From Providencia sp. R33 (lineage in GTDB: Bacteria > Pseudomonadota > Gammaproteobacteria > Enterobacterales > Enterobacteriaceae), in contig NZ_CP072453.1 of assembly GCF_019343475.1 (NCBI RefSeq), forward strand, positions 744,001-808,000: 64,000 nucleotides of DNA. Direction: 5' to 3'. The position numbers and the translations under genes were made by a program. Shown in pieces: positions 24,636 through 34,173 of the stretch (its first letter is position 1; each line of letters begins with the position of its first letter). The notes under the pieces are model-generated. The model ran no database searches. It saw nothing but the letters and a program-made list of their open reading frames with translations, and had not been told where the DNA came from.

Positions 24636-25367
24636 TTACTCCAAATTAATCAATTTAGTGATGTTATCCGCCGCTTGACGTGTGTGCATAATTAACTCGT
24701 CAACACGGTGAATTGAACGAAATTCAGGTGCCATAACAGAAACAACTGCCAGTACATCATTTCCTTTAAAGATAGGGGCTGAAGCGCCAAATACACCTTC
24801 ATCAATCTCACTGGTTGATGTGCCATAGCCTTGTTTGCGGATTTGTTGTAGATCTTGTTGTAACTTCAGCTTATCTACGTCAGAAATTAGTTGTTTTGCA
24901 TGTATCTCAAACACTTGTTCTTGGTATTGTGTTTGGTGAAATGCTAACAATGTTTTGGCACTTGCTCCTTTGATAAGGGTATTACCGCGCCCGATGATAA
25001 ATGAGCAACGCAAGGCTTGTTCGCTTTCAATCATGTCCACACAAATCGTTTCTCGCAGGTTTGAGGTGATAATCGCTGCGGTTTCTCGTGTTTTTTTCGC
25101 TAACGATTGAAGCTCTAATTTTGCGGCTTCCATCAATAAACTGTGGTGATAGTATTTTTCATGATTTTTGATACTCTGCGAGCCAACGCAATAAGTACCA
25201 TACTGCTTTGCATGAGATACAAATTCCCAATCTATGAGAATTGCTAGCAAGCGGTAAACCGTAGATAATGGAATATCTAAGGTGGTTGAGATAACCTGTG
25301 GCGTCACTGGGGATGCGCAACTTGTGATGTAAGACAAGACATCTAAGGTTCTATTAATGCTGTTCAT
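24636..25367 (-). CDS. IclR-family transcriptional regulator
   Basis: 243 residues. The N-terminal winged HTH (LDVLSYITSCASPVTPQVIS, TLDIPLSTVYRLLAIL) is followed by the IclR effector domain (about 75-240: LIKGASAKTLLAFH, GYGTSTSEIDEGVFGASAPI). It is the first gene of the unit with hutG and probably controls it in response to a pathway metabolite; effector unknown. Divergent from trmN6 across 155 bases. Confidence 0.9.
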   Translation of the reverse strand: MNSINRTLDVLSYITSCASPVTPQVISTTLDIPLSTVYRLLAILIDWEFVSHAKQYGTYCVGSQSIKNHEKYYHHSLLMEAAKLELQSLAKKTRETAAIITSNLRETICVDMIESEQALRCSFIIGRGNTLIKGASAKTLLAFHQTQYQEQVFEIHAKQLISDVDKLKLQQDLQQIRKQGYGTSTSEIDEGVFGASAPIFKGNDVLAVVSVMAPEFRSIHRVDELIMHTRQAADNITKLINLE

Positions 25368-25522
25368 CGCATCTCCTTTTTTTCGAACTTAGCAGTAAAA
25401 TTTTCACGTCTCAAATATAATTCTCATATTATAAGAATTATATTGTAGCAAATAGGTTAAATGATGACATTTATTTGCTCAAAATGAGAAAATAGCAAGG
25501 CTTAGATAAACAGAGTGTGTGG

Positions 25523-26257
25523 ATGAGCGAGCAGAAAAAAAGCTACCGAAAGGGTGGGTTTACATTTAAACAGTTTTTTGTGGCCCATGACCAATGTGCA
25601 ATGAAAGTGGGAACTGATGGTGTGTTATTAGGGGCGTGGGCGCCTGTTGATGATGTTCAATCTGTATTGGATATTGGCAGTGGGAGCGGGTTAGTTGCAC
25701 TGATGCTGGCGCAGCGTCAACAAAATGCCCACATTGATGCGGTTGAATTAGACGAGCAAGCTGCACATCAAGCCGGGGTAAATTTTGTCGAGTCACCTTG
25801 GGCGAAGCGATTAAGCATTATTAATCAGGATATTATCCACTATAGTCAGCATTCACATACTCAATATGATTTGATTGTGAGCAACCCACCTTATTTCGAG
25901 CCTGCGGTAGCGTGCCGAGATGTACAGCGTGACCAAGCGCGCTACACGGGGGCATTAACTCATGACGTATTATTAGAATGTGCGCAGCGTTGTTTAAAGA
26001 AAAATGGGCTGTTTTGCTTAGTGTTGCCGTATGAAGTAGGTGAAAAAGTGCAAGCCATGGCTGAAGGGAGCGGGTGGTTTACAGCGCTGAGAGTCAATGT
26101 GAGTGATAAACCAGCAACGCCATTTCACCGCATGTTATTAGGCTTGCGATTAGCGAATTCACACACTCAGGTGAGTCATTTAGCGCTAAAAGCACCGAAC
26201 GGCGAATACACTGAGGATTTTCGTGCATTGATCCAGCCGTTCTACCTTAAATATTGA
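25523..26257 (+). CDS. trmN: tRNA1(Val) (adenine37-N6)-methyltransferase TrmN6
   Basis: 244 residues from ATG 25523; a GTG two codons upstream is possible. Rossmann-fold SAM motif I (VLDIGSGSGLVALMLAQ) and the N6-adenine motif NPPYF are clear. The N terminus GFTFKQFFVAHDQCAMKVGT is typical of YfiC/TrmN6. It methylates A37 of tRNA1-Val. Convergent with nadB, as in E. coli. Confidence 0.94.
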   Translation: MSEQKKSYRKGGFTFKQFFVAHDQCAMKVGTDGVLLGAWAPVDDVQSVLDIGSGSGLVALMLAQRQQNAHIDAVELDEQAAHQAGVNFVESPWAKRLSIINQDIIHYSQHSHTQYDLIVSNPPYFEPAVACRDVQRDQARYTGALTHDVLLECAQRCLKKNGLFCLVLPYEVGEKVQAMAEGSGWFTALRVNVSDKPATPFHRMLLGLRLANSHTQVSHLALKAPNGEYTEDFRALIQPFYLKY

Positions 26258-26287
26258 AACCAACGGAACGGCTATCCCGTTGGTTTC
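26256..26287. terminator. Hairpin between convergent trmN and nadB
   Basis: GAAACCAACGG (26256-26266) pairs perfectly over 11 bp with CCGTTGGTTTC (26277-26287). No strong T run, but it lies between the two stops. Confidence 0.65.
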
Positions 26288-26293
26288 GTGGCC

Positions 26294-27889
26294 TTATTCA
26301 GGCTTTAAAACAGTGGGTCCTGAATTTTCTAACATATCTGGGTAGTCTAATGTGTAATGCAGTCCACGGCTTTCTTTGCGCTCTAATGCACATCGCACCA
26401 TTAATTCTGCAACTTGCACGAGGTTTCGTAGCTCCAGTAAGTTATTGGAAATACGAAAGTTAGCATAATAGTCGTGAATTTCTTGTTGCAATAAATGAAT
26501 GCGGCGGAGTGCACGTTCGAGACGTTTAGTTGTTCTCACAATCCCCATGTAGTCCCACATAAATAAACGTAATTCATGCCAGTTATGCTGGATTACAACT
26601 TGTTCATCGGAGTTATGTACCCGGCTTTCATCCCACTCAGGTAAGTGCGGTACTTCACCAATATTTTGCAGTGTTGATTTGATGTTTTCTGCGGCTGACC
26701 AGCCATATACTAGGCATTCCAACAATGAATTAGATGCCATACGGTTCGCGCCGTGTAGGCCAGTATAACTGACTTCACCAATAGCATATAAGTTAGCAAT
26801 ATCGGTCATACCCGTTTGGTCAACAATCACCCCGCCGCAGGTATAATGCGCGGCAGGGACGATAGGGATAGGCTCTTTGGTGATATCTAACCCTAGTGTT
26901 ATTAGCTTGGCATAAATGGTTGGGAAATGATGCTGCACAAAATCGGCTGGCTTATGGCTGATATCAAGATACATACAGTCTGCACCAAGGCGTTTCATTT
27001 CATGGTCAATGGCACGTGCAACAATATCACGAGGTGCCAACTCTTCTCTTTCGTCATAATCAGGCATAAAGCGGCTGCCATCAGGGCGTTTTAAATAGGC
27101 ACCTTCACCCCGTAATGCTTCGGTAAGTAAGAAGTTTCGCGCTTGTGGGTGGAACAAACAAGTGGGGTGAAATTGGTTGAATTCTAAGTTAGCAACACGG
27201 CAACCAGCCCGCCACGCCATGGCAATGCCATCCCCTGACGAAATATCCGGATTAGTGGTGTATTGATAGACTTTTGCTGCGCCGCCAGTGGCTAAAATAA
27301 CGGTTTTGGCGCGGATCGTTTCTACTTGTTCTTGTTTTCGATTCCAAACATAAGCACCCAAAATACGTGATGGTGTGTTGTCTTCGGATAGGATTAAGTC
27401 AACGGCGTTATAGCGTTCTTTTATATGGATATTTGGGTGAGCAAAAGCAAGATCAACAAGAGTGGTTTCGACTTCTTTTCCTGTCGCATCAGCATGATGA
27501 AGTATCCGACGATGGCTGTGGCCGCCTTCTCGCGTTAAATGGTACTGGGTTTCTCCACTTTCTGTGATTTCTGTATCGAATAAAACCCCTTGTTTAATAA
27601 GCCACTGTACGCAATCCTTTGCGTTTGAAGCGATAAATTCAACGGCTTCTTTATGGCAAATGCCAGCACCTGCAATAAGCGTGTCTTCTACATGGGATTC
27701 TATGCTGTCGGTATCATCAAATACGGCGGCAATACCGCCTTGGGCATAATAAGAAGCTCCTTCGCTCAAGCGGCTTTTACTCAAAATAGTCACTTGATGA
27801 AAAGGGGCAAGGCGTAAGGCTGCGGATAGTCCTGCGACACCACTGCCAATGATTAAAATATCAGTGTAATGCTGTGTGGATCCGTTCAT
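26294..27889 (-). CDS. nadB: L-aspartate oxidase
   Basis: 531 residues. FAD-binding N terminus (DILIIGSGVAGLSAALRLAP), the active-site loop REGGHSHRRILHHADATG and the HPTCLF motif are present, as is the C-terminal helical domain of the succinate dehydrogenase/fumarate reductase flavoprotein family. NadB oxidises L-aspartate to iminoaspartate at the start of NAD synthesis. Divergent from rpoE, as in E. coli. Confidence 0.97.
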   Translation of the reverse strand: MNGSTQHYTDILIIGSGVAGLSAALRLAPFHQVTILSKSRLSEGASYYAQGGIAAVFDDTDSIESHVEDTLIAGAGICHKEAVEFIASNAKDCVQWLIKQGVLFDTEITESGETQYHLTREGGHSHRRILHHADATGKEVETTLVDLAFAHPNIHIKERYNAVDLILSEDNTPSRILGAYVWNRKQEQVETIRAKTVILATGGAAKVYQYTTNPDISSGDGIAMAWRAGCRVANLEFNQFHPTCLFHPQARNFLLTEALRGEGAYLKRPDGSRFMPDYDEREELAPRDIVARAIDHEMKRLGADCMYLDISHKPADFVQHHFPTIYAKLITLGLDITKEPIPIVPAAHYTCGGVIVDQTGMTDIANLYAIGEVSYTGLHGANRMASNSLLECLVYGWSAAENIKSTLQNIGEVPHLPEWDESRVHNSDEQVVIQHNWHELRLFMWDYMGIVRTTKRLERALRRIHLLQQEIHDYYANFRISNNLLELRNLVQVAELMVRCALERKESRGLHYTLDYPDMLENSGPTVLKPE

Positions 27890-28282
27890 GTGTGTTTGCT
27901 GTATATAATAGTATGTAGTGTGTTTTTTTATGTTAGCCTATCAGGTTGTCGATTACTATTGCTGGATAGATGTTTACAGTCACTATCTTGACTTAAGTCT
28001 ATTTACTTATTCACATTGTATTAATGTGATAGCTATGGCATTCATTTGCAAAATCCGTATGCTGTATTCTTGGCCTTCAGGAATTTGTACACAATTGTTT
28101 TAATGAGGATCTTTGGGATCTTCGAAAATGAAAAAACAGCACTTTTGTAAATTTTTGACTATTTTTTTAGATTAAATTGAACTTCAATGATTTCTATAAC
28201 TCAAAGTAGTGCTTGCTTTAGGATGGGAGAACATGAACAAGTCAACATATTATCAGCCTGAATTCGGGAGATTCTTTCCGAA
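27890..28282. other. nadB-rpoE divergent intergenic region
   Basis: 393 bases between two divergent genes. It contains the sigma-E promoter of rpoE described separately. I see no other gene or obvious operator. Confidence 0.6.
28179..28205 (+). promoter_or_regulatory. Sigma-E autoregulated promoter of rpoE
   Basis: GAACTT (28179-28184), a 16-base spacer and TCAAA (28201-28205) match the sigma-E consensus. It lies 77 bases before the rpoE start, so rpoE controls itself. Confidence 0.88.
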
Positions 28283-28861
28283 ATGAGCGAGCAATTAACG
28301 GACCAATTATTGGTTGAAAAGGTACAAAAAGGCGATCAACAAGCTTTCAACTTACTGGTAATTAAATACCAGCACAAAGTTGCTAGTTTAGTATCTCGTT
28401 ATGTGCCGCAAGCGGACGTGCCTGATGTGGCACAAGAATCATTTATAAAAGCGTATCGCGCTATTGGCTCGTTTCGTGGTGACAGCGCATTTTATACTTG
28501 GCTTTATCGTATTGCGGTCAATACGGCTAAAAATTATTTAGTTGCGCAAGATAGACGCCCTCCCGCGTCAGACCTTGAAGCGAGTGATGCTGAAAACTTT
28601 GAGAGCGCTGGTGCTTTAAAAGAAATTTCGAACCCAGAGAACTTAATGTTGTCTGAAGAATTAAAGAAAGTTGTTTTCAAAACCATCGAATCGTTGCCTG
28701 AAGATTTACGAATGGCGATCACGCTCCGTGAACTTGATGGTTTGAGCTATGAAGAAATCGCTGAAATTATGGATTGCCCAGTAGGTACTGTACGTTCACG
28801 TATTTTTAGGGCGAGGGAAGCGATTGATAATAAAGTACAACCTCTGATTCAACAGCACTAA
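28283..28861 (+). CDS. rpoE: RNA polymerase sigma-E factor
   Basis: 192 residues. Region 2 (LVIKYQHKVASLVSRYVPQA, DVPDVAQESFIKAYRAIGSF) and region 4 (LDGLSYEEIAEIMDCPVGTV) are intact; this is a group 4 (ECF) sigma factor. It directs the envelope stress regulon for outer-membrane protein and LPS biogenesis. It heads the rpoE-rseA-rseB-rseC operon with its own sigma-E promoter. Confidence 0.98.
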   Translation: MSEQLTDQLLVEKVQKGDQQAFNLLVIKYQHKVASLVSRYVPQADVPDVAQESFIKAYRAIGSFRGDSAFYTWLYRIAVNTAKNYLVAQDRRPPASDLEASDAENFESAGALKEISNPENLMLSEELKKVVFKTIESLPEDLRMAITLRELDGLSYEEIAEIMDCPVGTVRSRIFRAREAIDNKVQPLIQQH

Positions 28862-28920
28862 TGCTATTAAATCAGCAGATTAATTATAATTGTGATGCAA
28901 TTAACTGAAGGTAATTGGGC

Positions 28921-29544
28921 ATGCAAAGAGAGAAACTTTCCGCAATGATGGATGGCGAGGCTCTAGATTTAGAGCTTGTGAATGCCATTTCATGTGATTC
29001 AACGTTAAAGCAACGTTGGGAGAGCTATCATCTTATTCGTGATACTCTGCGTAATGATACTGGCGATGTCATGCATTTTGATATAGCAAGTAAAGTTGCG
29101 GCAGCATTAGAGAATGAAGCTGTGCGTATTAATCCTCAGGTAGTTGTCGAATCGCAGCCTGAACCTGCGACTTGGGGTACTTTCCCGTTCTGGGGTAAAA
29201 TCCGTCCTTGGGCAAGCCAAATAACTCAAATTGGTGTTGCGGCATGTGTTTCATTAGCCGTTATTGTAGGCGTACAGCAGTACAATCAAAGTAATGCTGT
29301 TGATTCCACAGTTGATGAGCCAATGTTTAATACCATCCCTGTTGGAAGTGGCGCGCCTGTGAGCCTGAACATTTCAGACAACCAATTATTTGGCAATGAA
29401 CAGCAACTTCAACAGGTTGAACAGCAAAATCAACGTATTAATGCGATGCTGCAACAATACGAAATTGAAAGACGCTCGATGCTGAACCAGCAATATCAAC
29501 AATCTGAACAACCTGCATCTGCGGCAGGAGTTAAGCTGAAATAA
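28921..29544 (+). CDS. rseA: Anti-sigma-E factor RseA
   Basis: 207 residues from ATG 28921, with GAAGG 9 bases upstream. The N-terminal cytosolic sigma-binding domain (KLSAMMDGEALDLELVNAIS) is followed by one membrane span at about residues 100-118 (IGVAACVSLAVIVGV) and a Gln-rich periplasmic domain. RseA holds sigma-E at the inner membrane until DegS and RseP cut it. The stop codon overlaps the rseB start by one base. Confidence 0.95.
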   Translation: MQREKLSAMMDGEALDLELVNAISCDSTLKQRWESYHLIRDTLRNDTGDVMHFDIASKVAAALENEAVRINPQVVVESQPEPATWGTFPFWGKIRPWASQITQIGVAACVSLAVIVGVQQYNQSNAVDSTVDEPMFNTIPVGSGAPVSLNISDNQLFGNEQQLQQVEQQNQRINAMLQQYEIERRSMLNQQYQQSEQPASAAGVKLK

Positions 29545-30494
29545 TGAATAAATGGTTATCCGTCATCTGCCTGACGGGCAGCCTGATTATTTCTAATCAA
29601 GCTTCGGCATCTGAAATAGGTGCCGATGTTCTTTTTAAAGAAATGGGGAACGCTGCCCAAAACCTCTCTTATGAAATGTCATTTATGACTTTCAGTCCGC
29701 AAACAATTACACCTGTAAGATATCGCCACGCAATCGTTAATGGTGTCCCTGTTTCGCAAATGATACAGATGGACTCATCACGCCGAGAAATTGTTCAAAA
29801 AGGTGACAAAGTCAGCTACTTTGAACCTGGTTTTGATGCGTTTAGTTTGAATGGCAAAAATATCGTTGATAACTTACCTTCTGTTTTATTTGCTAATTAT
29901 GAACAGATAAAACCGTACTATAATTTTATTGATGCAGGGCGCACACATATTGGCGATCGGCCTGCTTTAGTGATCCGCATAATATCGAAAGACAATTCCC
30001 GATTTAATTATGTACTATTAATTGATGAGGAAACGAAACTGCCATTACGTATTGATTTGTTGGATAACAACAGCCAAACATTAGAGCAATTTCGTGTCAT
30101 CTCTACAGTGCTAGACAGTAAAACAGTGAATGATTCATTACTTTCTCTGAGTCAGGTGAATATGCCGCCGTTATTGGTATATCCAAAAAATGCAGCACCA
30201 TCCTTCAAATGGCAAGTGGGTATGCTTCCACCTGGTTTTGAAGAAACATCGCGTTCTGTGCGTAAATTAAGTGAAGACGACGTTGTGGAAAGCGCGATGT
30301 TCAGCGATGGGTTATTTACCTTCTCAGTTAATGTGACGAAATCGGCAAAAGGCCCGTTGTTGGATCAACCCATGCAAAATGGGCGCCGTTCAATTTATAC
30401 AATGACACAAAAGCAAAATGTCATTACTGTGATTGGTGAATTACCTTTGCCAACGGCACAAGTTATTGCAGGTAGTGTTCAGTTTCGGGAGTAG
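29544..30494 (+). CDS. rseB: Periplasmic sigma-E regulator RseB
   Basis: 316 residues with a signal peptide (cut near NQASASEIG). It has the MucB/RseB N-terminal LolA-like domain and a smaller C-terminal domain (VTKSAKGPLLDQPMQNGRRS). RseB binds the RseA periplasmic domain and protects it from DegS, and is released by off-pathway LPS. Translationally coupled to rseA (TAATG). Confidence 0.95.
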   Translation: MNKWLSVICLTGSLIISNQASASEIGADVLFKEMGNAAQNLSYEMSFMTFSPQTITPVRYRHAIVNGVPVSQMIQMDSSRREIVQKGDKVSYFEPGFDAFSLNGKNIVDNLPSVLFANYEQIKPYYNFIDAGRTHIGDRPALVIRIISKDNSRFNYVLLIDEETKLPLRIDLLDNNSQTLEQFRVISTVLDSKTVNDSLLSLSQVNMPPLLVYPKNAAPSFKWQVGMLPPGFEETSRSVRKLSEDDVVESAMFSDGLFTFSVNVTKSAKGPLLDQPMQNGRRSIYTMTQKQNVITVIGELPLPTAQVIAGSVQFRE

Positions 30495-30497
30495 GTT

Positions 30498-30962
30498 ATG
30501 GTAAAAGAGTGGGCAACTGTCATTCGTTGGCAAAACGGAAGAGCATTACTACGTTATGGTTCTTCATCAGGATGCGGAAGTTGCGGTGCTCGTAAAACGT
30601 GTGGTTCTTATGCGCTCAGCAAAATAGGGCCAAACACGGAACATGAATTGGAAATTGCGATTGAACAGCCTTTAGTCGAAGGGCAAAAAATCGAAGTTGG
30701 CATTCCTGAAGGAAGTTTAATTCGTTCGGCAATGCTGGTGTATTTAACACCGATTTTAGGGTTGTTTATTTTTGCAGGATTAGCTCAATCGTTTGATTTT
30801 AGTCAATTTTTAGTGGCTATTTCTGGTGTGTTAGGTGGCGTGATTGGCTTTTATACCGCACGGAAATTCGCTTCTCATTGGCGTGATGATGACGCATTCC
30901 AACCTGTCGTCTTGCAAATAGGTTTACCACCTTCCGAGCTTTCAGTGCAGGTTAACTGCTAA
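30498..30962 (+). CDS. rseC: RseC/MucC-like membrane protein
   Basis: 154 residues, three bases after rseB. A Cys cluster in SSSGCGSCGARKTCGSYAL could bind an iron-sulphur centre, and two membrane spans follow (about 78-95 and 102-120). RseC is linked to SoxR reduction and thiamine synthesis in some enterobacteria; its role in sigma-E control is weak. Last gene of the operon; a hairpin terminator follows. Confidence 0.94.
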   Translation: MVKEWATVIRWQNGRALLRYGSSSGCGSCGARKTCGSYALSKIGPNTEHELEIAIEQPLVEGQKIEVGIPEGSLIRSAMLVYLTPILGLFIFAGLAQSFDFSQFLVAISGVLGGVIGFYTARKFASHWRDDDAFQPVVLQIGLPPSELSVQVNC

Positions 30963-31012
30963 ATATCAATAGGTTGTATTCAATTCATTATTTGATACCA
31001 TGATAAAAAAGA

Positions 31013-31035
31013 GGAAAACGTAATGTTTTCCTTTT
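31013..31035 (+). terminator. Terminator of the rpoE-rseABC operon
   Basis: GGAAAAC pairs with GTTTTCC across a 5-base loop and is followed by TTTT. Confidence 0.7.
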
Positions 31036-31075
31036 GTGGTTTATTGAGTTTAATAACCAATTAATTGATTTTTCA

Positions 31076-31105
31076 GTCTCTTTTGAGATAAAAATCAAAA
31101 GAGAC
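31076..31105. repeat. Perfect inverted repeat upstream of lepA
   Basis: GTCTCTTTTGA (31076-31086) and TCAAAAGAGAC (31095-31105) are perfectly complementary with an 8-base loop. There is no T run after it on either strand, so a leader RNA structure or operator is as likely as a terminator. Confidence 0.6.
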
Positions 31106-31341
31106 TCGTTATTGTTCGTAATAAATGAGTATTTTGAGGGTTAAATTAGCGCTAAATTAGTGTTCTAACTCATTAACCTTTGGCAAGTTTACAGTTGTTT
31201 TACATTGAATCTTTGTGTTAGCGGGGTCTTATATGTAAAATGCTGCTAATTAACAATCTTGTGATAATCATAGCATTTTAGTTTTGTCGCGATATTTGCA
31301 CAAAGCTGATTTTGTAAGGCAATTTAAAAGAAGATATTACC

Positions 31342-33144
31342 TTGAAAATCAATAATATAAGAAATTTTTCTATCATTGCTCATATCGACCATGGCAAGTC
31401 CACATTATCTGATCGCATTATTCAGATTTGTGGTGGTTTAACGGATCGCGAAATGGCAGCGCAAGTTCTAGACTCAATGGATCTGGAACGTGAGCGTGGA
31501 ATTACCATCAAAGCACAGAGCGTTACGCTTGATTATAAAGCTTCTGATGGTGAAACCTACCAACTAAACTTTATCGATACTCCTGGCCACGTTGACTTCT
31601 CTTATGAAGTTTCGCGTTCTCTAGCCGCGTGTGAAGGGGCGCTTTTAGTTGTTGATGCAGGGCAAGGTGTTGAAGCACAAACACTCGCTAACTGCTATAC
31701 CGCGATTGAAATGGATTTAGAAGTCGTTCCTGTTTTAAACAAGATTGACTTACCAGCGGCAGACCCAGAGCGTGTTGCTGATGAAATTGAAGACATCGTT
31801 GGTCTTGATGCCCACGATGCAGTTCGCTGTTCTGCGAAAACCGGTATTGGTGTGCAAGATGTGATTGAACGTCTTGTTAAAGAGATCCCACCGCCTGTTG
31901 GTGATGTGGATGCACCTCTACAAGCGTTGATTATTGACTCGTGGTTTGATAACTATTTAGGCGTTGTTTCATTGATCCGTATTAAAAATGGTTCACTGAA
32001 AAAAGGCGATAAAGTTAAAGTCATGAGTACAGGTCAGGTTTATAACGCCGACCGCCTTGGTATTTTTACACCAAAACAAGTCGACCGTGATGTATTGAGC
32101 TGTGGTGAAGTGGGCTGGTTAGTCTGCGCAATTAAAGACATCACTGGTGCACCAGTAGGGGATACCTTAACAGGCGCTCGTAATCCTGCGGAAAAAGCAC
32201 TTCCAGGCTTTAAAAAAGTCAAGCCACAGGTTTATGCTGGTCTGTTCCCTGTCAGTTCTGATGATTACGAAAGTTTCCGTGATGCGCTAGGTAAACTTAG
32301 TTTAAACGATGCCTCGTTATTCTATGAGCCAGAAACATCAACCGCTTTAGGTTTTGGTTTCCGCTGTGGTTTCCTTGGCTTATTGCACATGGAAATCATC
32401 CAAGAGCGTTTAGAGCGAGAGTACGATCTTGACCTGATTACCACAGCACCAACGGTCGTGTATGAAGTTCAACAAACCAATGGTGAGATTGTATATGTAG
32501 ACAGCCCATCAAAGCTGCCTGCATTAAACAATATTGAAGAACTGCGTGAGCCAATCGCTGAGTGCCACATGTTAATGCCTAAAGAATACTTAGGTAACGT
32601 GATTACACTTTGTATTGAGAAACGTGGCGTTCAAACCAATATGGTCTATCATGGTAATCAAGTTTCATTAACTTATGAAATTCCAATGTCTGAAGTGGTA
32701 CTGGATTTCTTTGACCGTTTGAAATCGACATCTCGTGGTTATGCTTCATTGGATTATGCATTTAAACGCTTCCAACCATCAGATATGGTTAGGGTTGATG
32801 TGCTTATCAATAACGAACGTGTTGACGCATTAGCGTTAATTACGCACCGTGCAAACTCACAATACCGTGGCCGTGAGTTAGTTGAAAAAATGAAGGAACT
32901 GATCCCGCGCCAGCAGTTTGATATTGCGATTCAGGCAGCGATTGGCAACCATATTATTGCTCGTTCTACAGTTAAACAGCTGCGTAAAAACGTACTTGCC
33001 AAATGTTATGGCGGTGACGTTAGCCGTAAGAAGAAACTGTTACAGAAGCAAAAGGATGGTAAGAAACGTATGAAACAAGTGGGTAACGTTGAGCTACCAC
33101 AAGAAGCGTTCCTTGCTATATTGCACGTTGGTAAAGACAACTAA
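31342..33144 (+). CDS. lepA: Elongation factor 4 (LepA)
   Basis: 600 residues from a TTG start with AAGAAG upstream. GTPase motifs (IAHIDHGKSTLSDR, DTPGHVDF, NKID) and the EF-G-like domains are followed by the LepA-specific C-terminal domain (KCYGGDVSRKKKLLQKQKDG). Very close to E. coli LepA throughout. It is a ribosome-dependent GTPase thought to act in initiation, 30S assembly or back-translocation. It lies 17 bases before lepB in the same operon. Confidence 0.97.
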   Translation: MKINNIRNFSIIAHIDHGKSTLSDRIIQICGGLTDREMAAQVLDSMDLERERGITIKAQSVTLDYKASDGETYQLNFIDTPGHVDFSYEVSRSLAACEGALLVVDAGQGVEAQTLANCYTAIEMDLEVVPVLNKIDLPAADPERVADEIEDIVGLDAHDAVRCSAKTGIGVQDVIERLVKEIPPPVGDVDAPLQALIIDSWFDNYLGVVSLIRIKNGSLKKGDKVKVMSTGQVYNADRLGIFTPKQVDRDVLSCGEVGWLVCAIKDITGAPVGDTLTGARNPAEKALPGFKKVKPQVYAGLFPVSSDDYESFRDALGKLSLNDASLFYEPETSTALGFGFRCGFLGLLHMEIIQERLEREYDLDLITTAPTVVYEVQQTNGEIVYVDSPSKLPALNNIEELREPIAECHMLMPKEYLGNVITLCIEKRGVQTNMVYHGNQVSLTYEIPMSEVVLDFFDRLKSTSRGYASLDYAFKRFQPSDMVRVDVLINNERVDALALITHRANSQYRGRELVEKMKELIPRQQFDIAIQAAIGNHIIARSTVKQLRKNVLAKCYGGDVSRKKKLLQKQKDGKKRMKQVGNVELPQEAFLAILHVGKDN

Positions 33145-33161
33145 GTTTACAAGGAGTCTCA

Positions 33162-34127
33162 ATGGCTAACACCTTTGCCTTGATCCTAACACTGGCAACC
33201 TTAATCACTGGGATTATTTGGTGTTTAGATAAGTTTAAATTTGCGCCTGCGCGTAAAGCAAAACTTAAGCAGTTACAGGATGCAACAAATGGTGCAGTAA
33301 GCGAAGCGGATGTGGCGAATGCTGTCCGCCGCCCTTCATGGCTAGAAACAGGGACATCTATTTTCCCTGTGTTAGCTATTGTACTGATTGTGCGCTCATT
33401 TATTTATGAGCCATTTCAAATACCATCTGGGTCAATGATGCCAACGCTATTAGTTGGTGACTTTATGTTGGTTGAGAAATTTGCTTATGGTTTAAAAGAC
33501 CCCATTACACAGACGACACTGATAGAAACGGGTAAACCAAAACGTGGAGATATCGCTGTATTTAAATATCCTCGTGACCCAAATGTCGATTTCGTTAAAC
33601 GTGTAATAGGTTTGCCAGGTGATAAGATTGTTTATAACCCGGATGCGAAAGAACTGACTATTTACCCAAATTGTGCTGATAACAAATGCACAGAAAGCTT
33701 ACCAATTACTTATGGGCCATTGAACCCAAGTGAATGGACAATGTTTTTTGACGTTGCATCGGTTGTTGATAGCCAAAAAGGGAACTATGAGGTTCCACTA
33801 GATCAAGAACTGCCGCGTAATGCATTACGTCAATATGAACGTAGCGAAAAATTAGGTACAGTTGAACACCAAATTCTAATTATTCGTCAAGCAATCACTG
33901 AAGCAAAATATATACAACCAGGTATGCCATTAAATGAATGGATTGTTCCTGAAAAACAATATTTTATGATGGGTGATAACCGGGATAACAGCTCTGATAG
34001 CCGCATGTGGGGCTTTGTGCCTGAGCAAAATTTAGTTGGTCGAGCTGTATTTATTTGGCTAAGTCTTGATAAGCAAGAAAATGAATGGCCAACAGGCATT
34101 CGCTTTAGTCGAATTGGTCCTCTATAA
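33162..34127 (+). CDS. lepB: Signal peptidase I
   Basis: 321 residues. Two N-terminal membrane spans (about 4-22 and 62-80). The catalytic Ser lies in FQIPSGSMMPTLLVGDFMLV, the general-base Lys in AVFKYPRDPNVDFVKRVIGL, and box E is GDNRDNSSDSRMWGFVP. LepB removes signal peptides on the periplasmic face of the inner membrane. Downstream of lepA as in E. coli, followed by a hairpin and then rnc. Confidence 0.97.
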   Translation: MANTFALILTLATLITGIIWCLDKFKFAPARKAKLKQLQDATNGAVSEADVANAVRRPSWLETGTSIFPVLAIVLIVRSFIYEPFQIPSGSMMPTLLVGDFMLVEKFAYGLKDPITQTTLIETGKPKRGDIAVFKYPRDPNVDFVKRVIGLPGDKIVYNPDAKELTIYPNCADNKCTESLPITYGPLNPSEWTMFFDVASVVDSQKGNYEVPLDQELPRNALRQYERSEKLGTVEHQILIIRQAITEAKYIQPGMPLNEWIVPEKQYFMMGDNRDNSSDSRMWGFVPEQNLVGRAVFIWLSLDKQENEWPTGIRFSRIGPL

Positions 34128-34147
34128 TTTCAAGACAACGATGAAAG

Positions 34148-34173
34148 TGCGGGTTTTCATTTGAAAATCCGCA
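34148..34173 (+). terminator. Hairpin after lepB
   Basis: TGCGGGTTTTC (34148-34158) pairs with GAAAATCCGCA (34163-34173), one wobble pair, 4-base loop. No T run follows, so it may be an RNA-processing or stability stem. Confidence 0.5.

Larger units (their letters stand above)
30963..31341. other. rseC-lepA intergenic region
   Basis: 379 bases, no gene. GGAAAAC (31013-31019) and GTTTTCC (31025-31031) followed by TTTT form a terminator for the rpoE operon. A separate perfect 11-bp inverted repeat lies at 31076-31105. The rest must include the lepA promoter; TATGTAAAAT-like bases occur near 31232. Confidence 0.55.
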
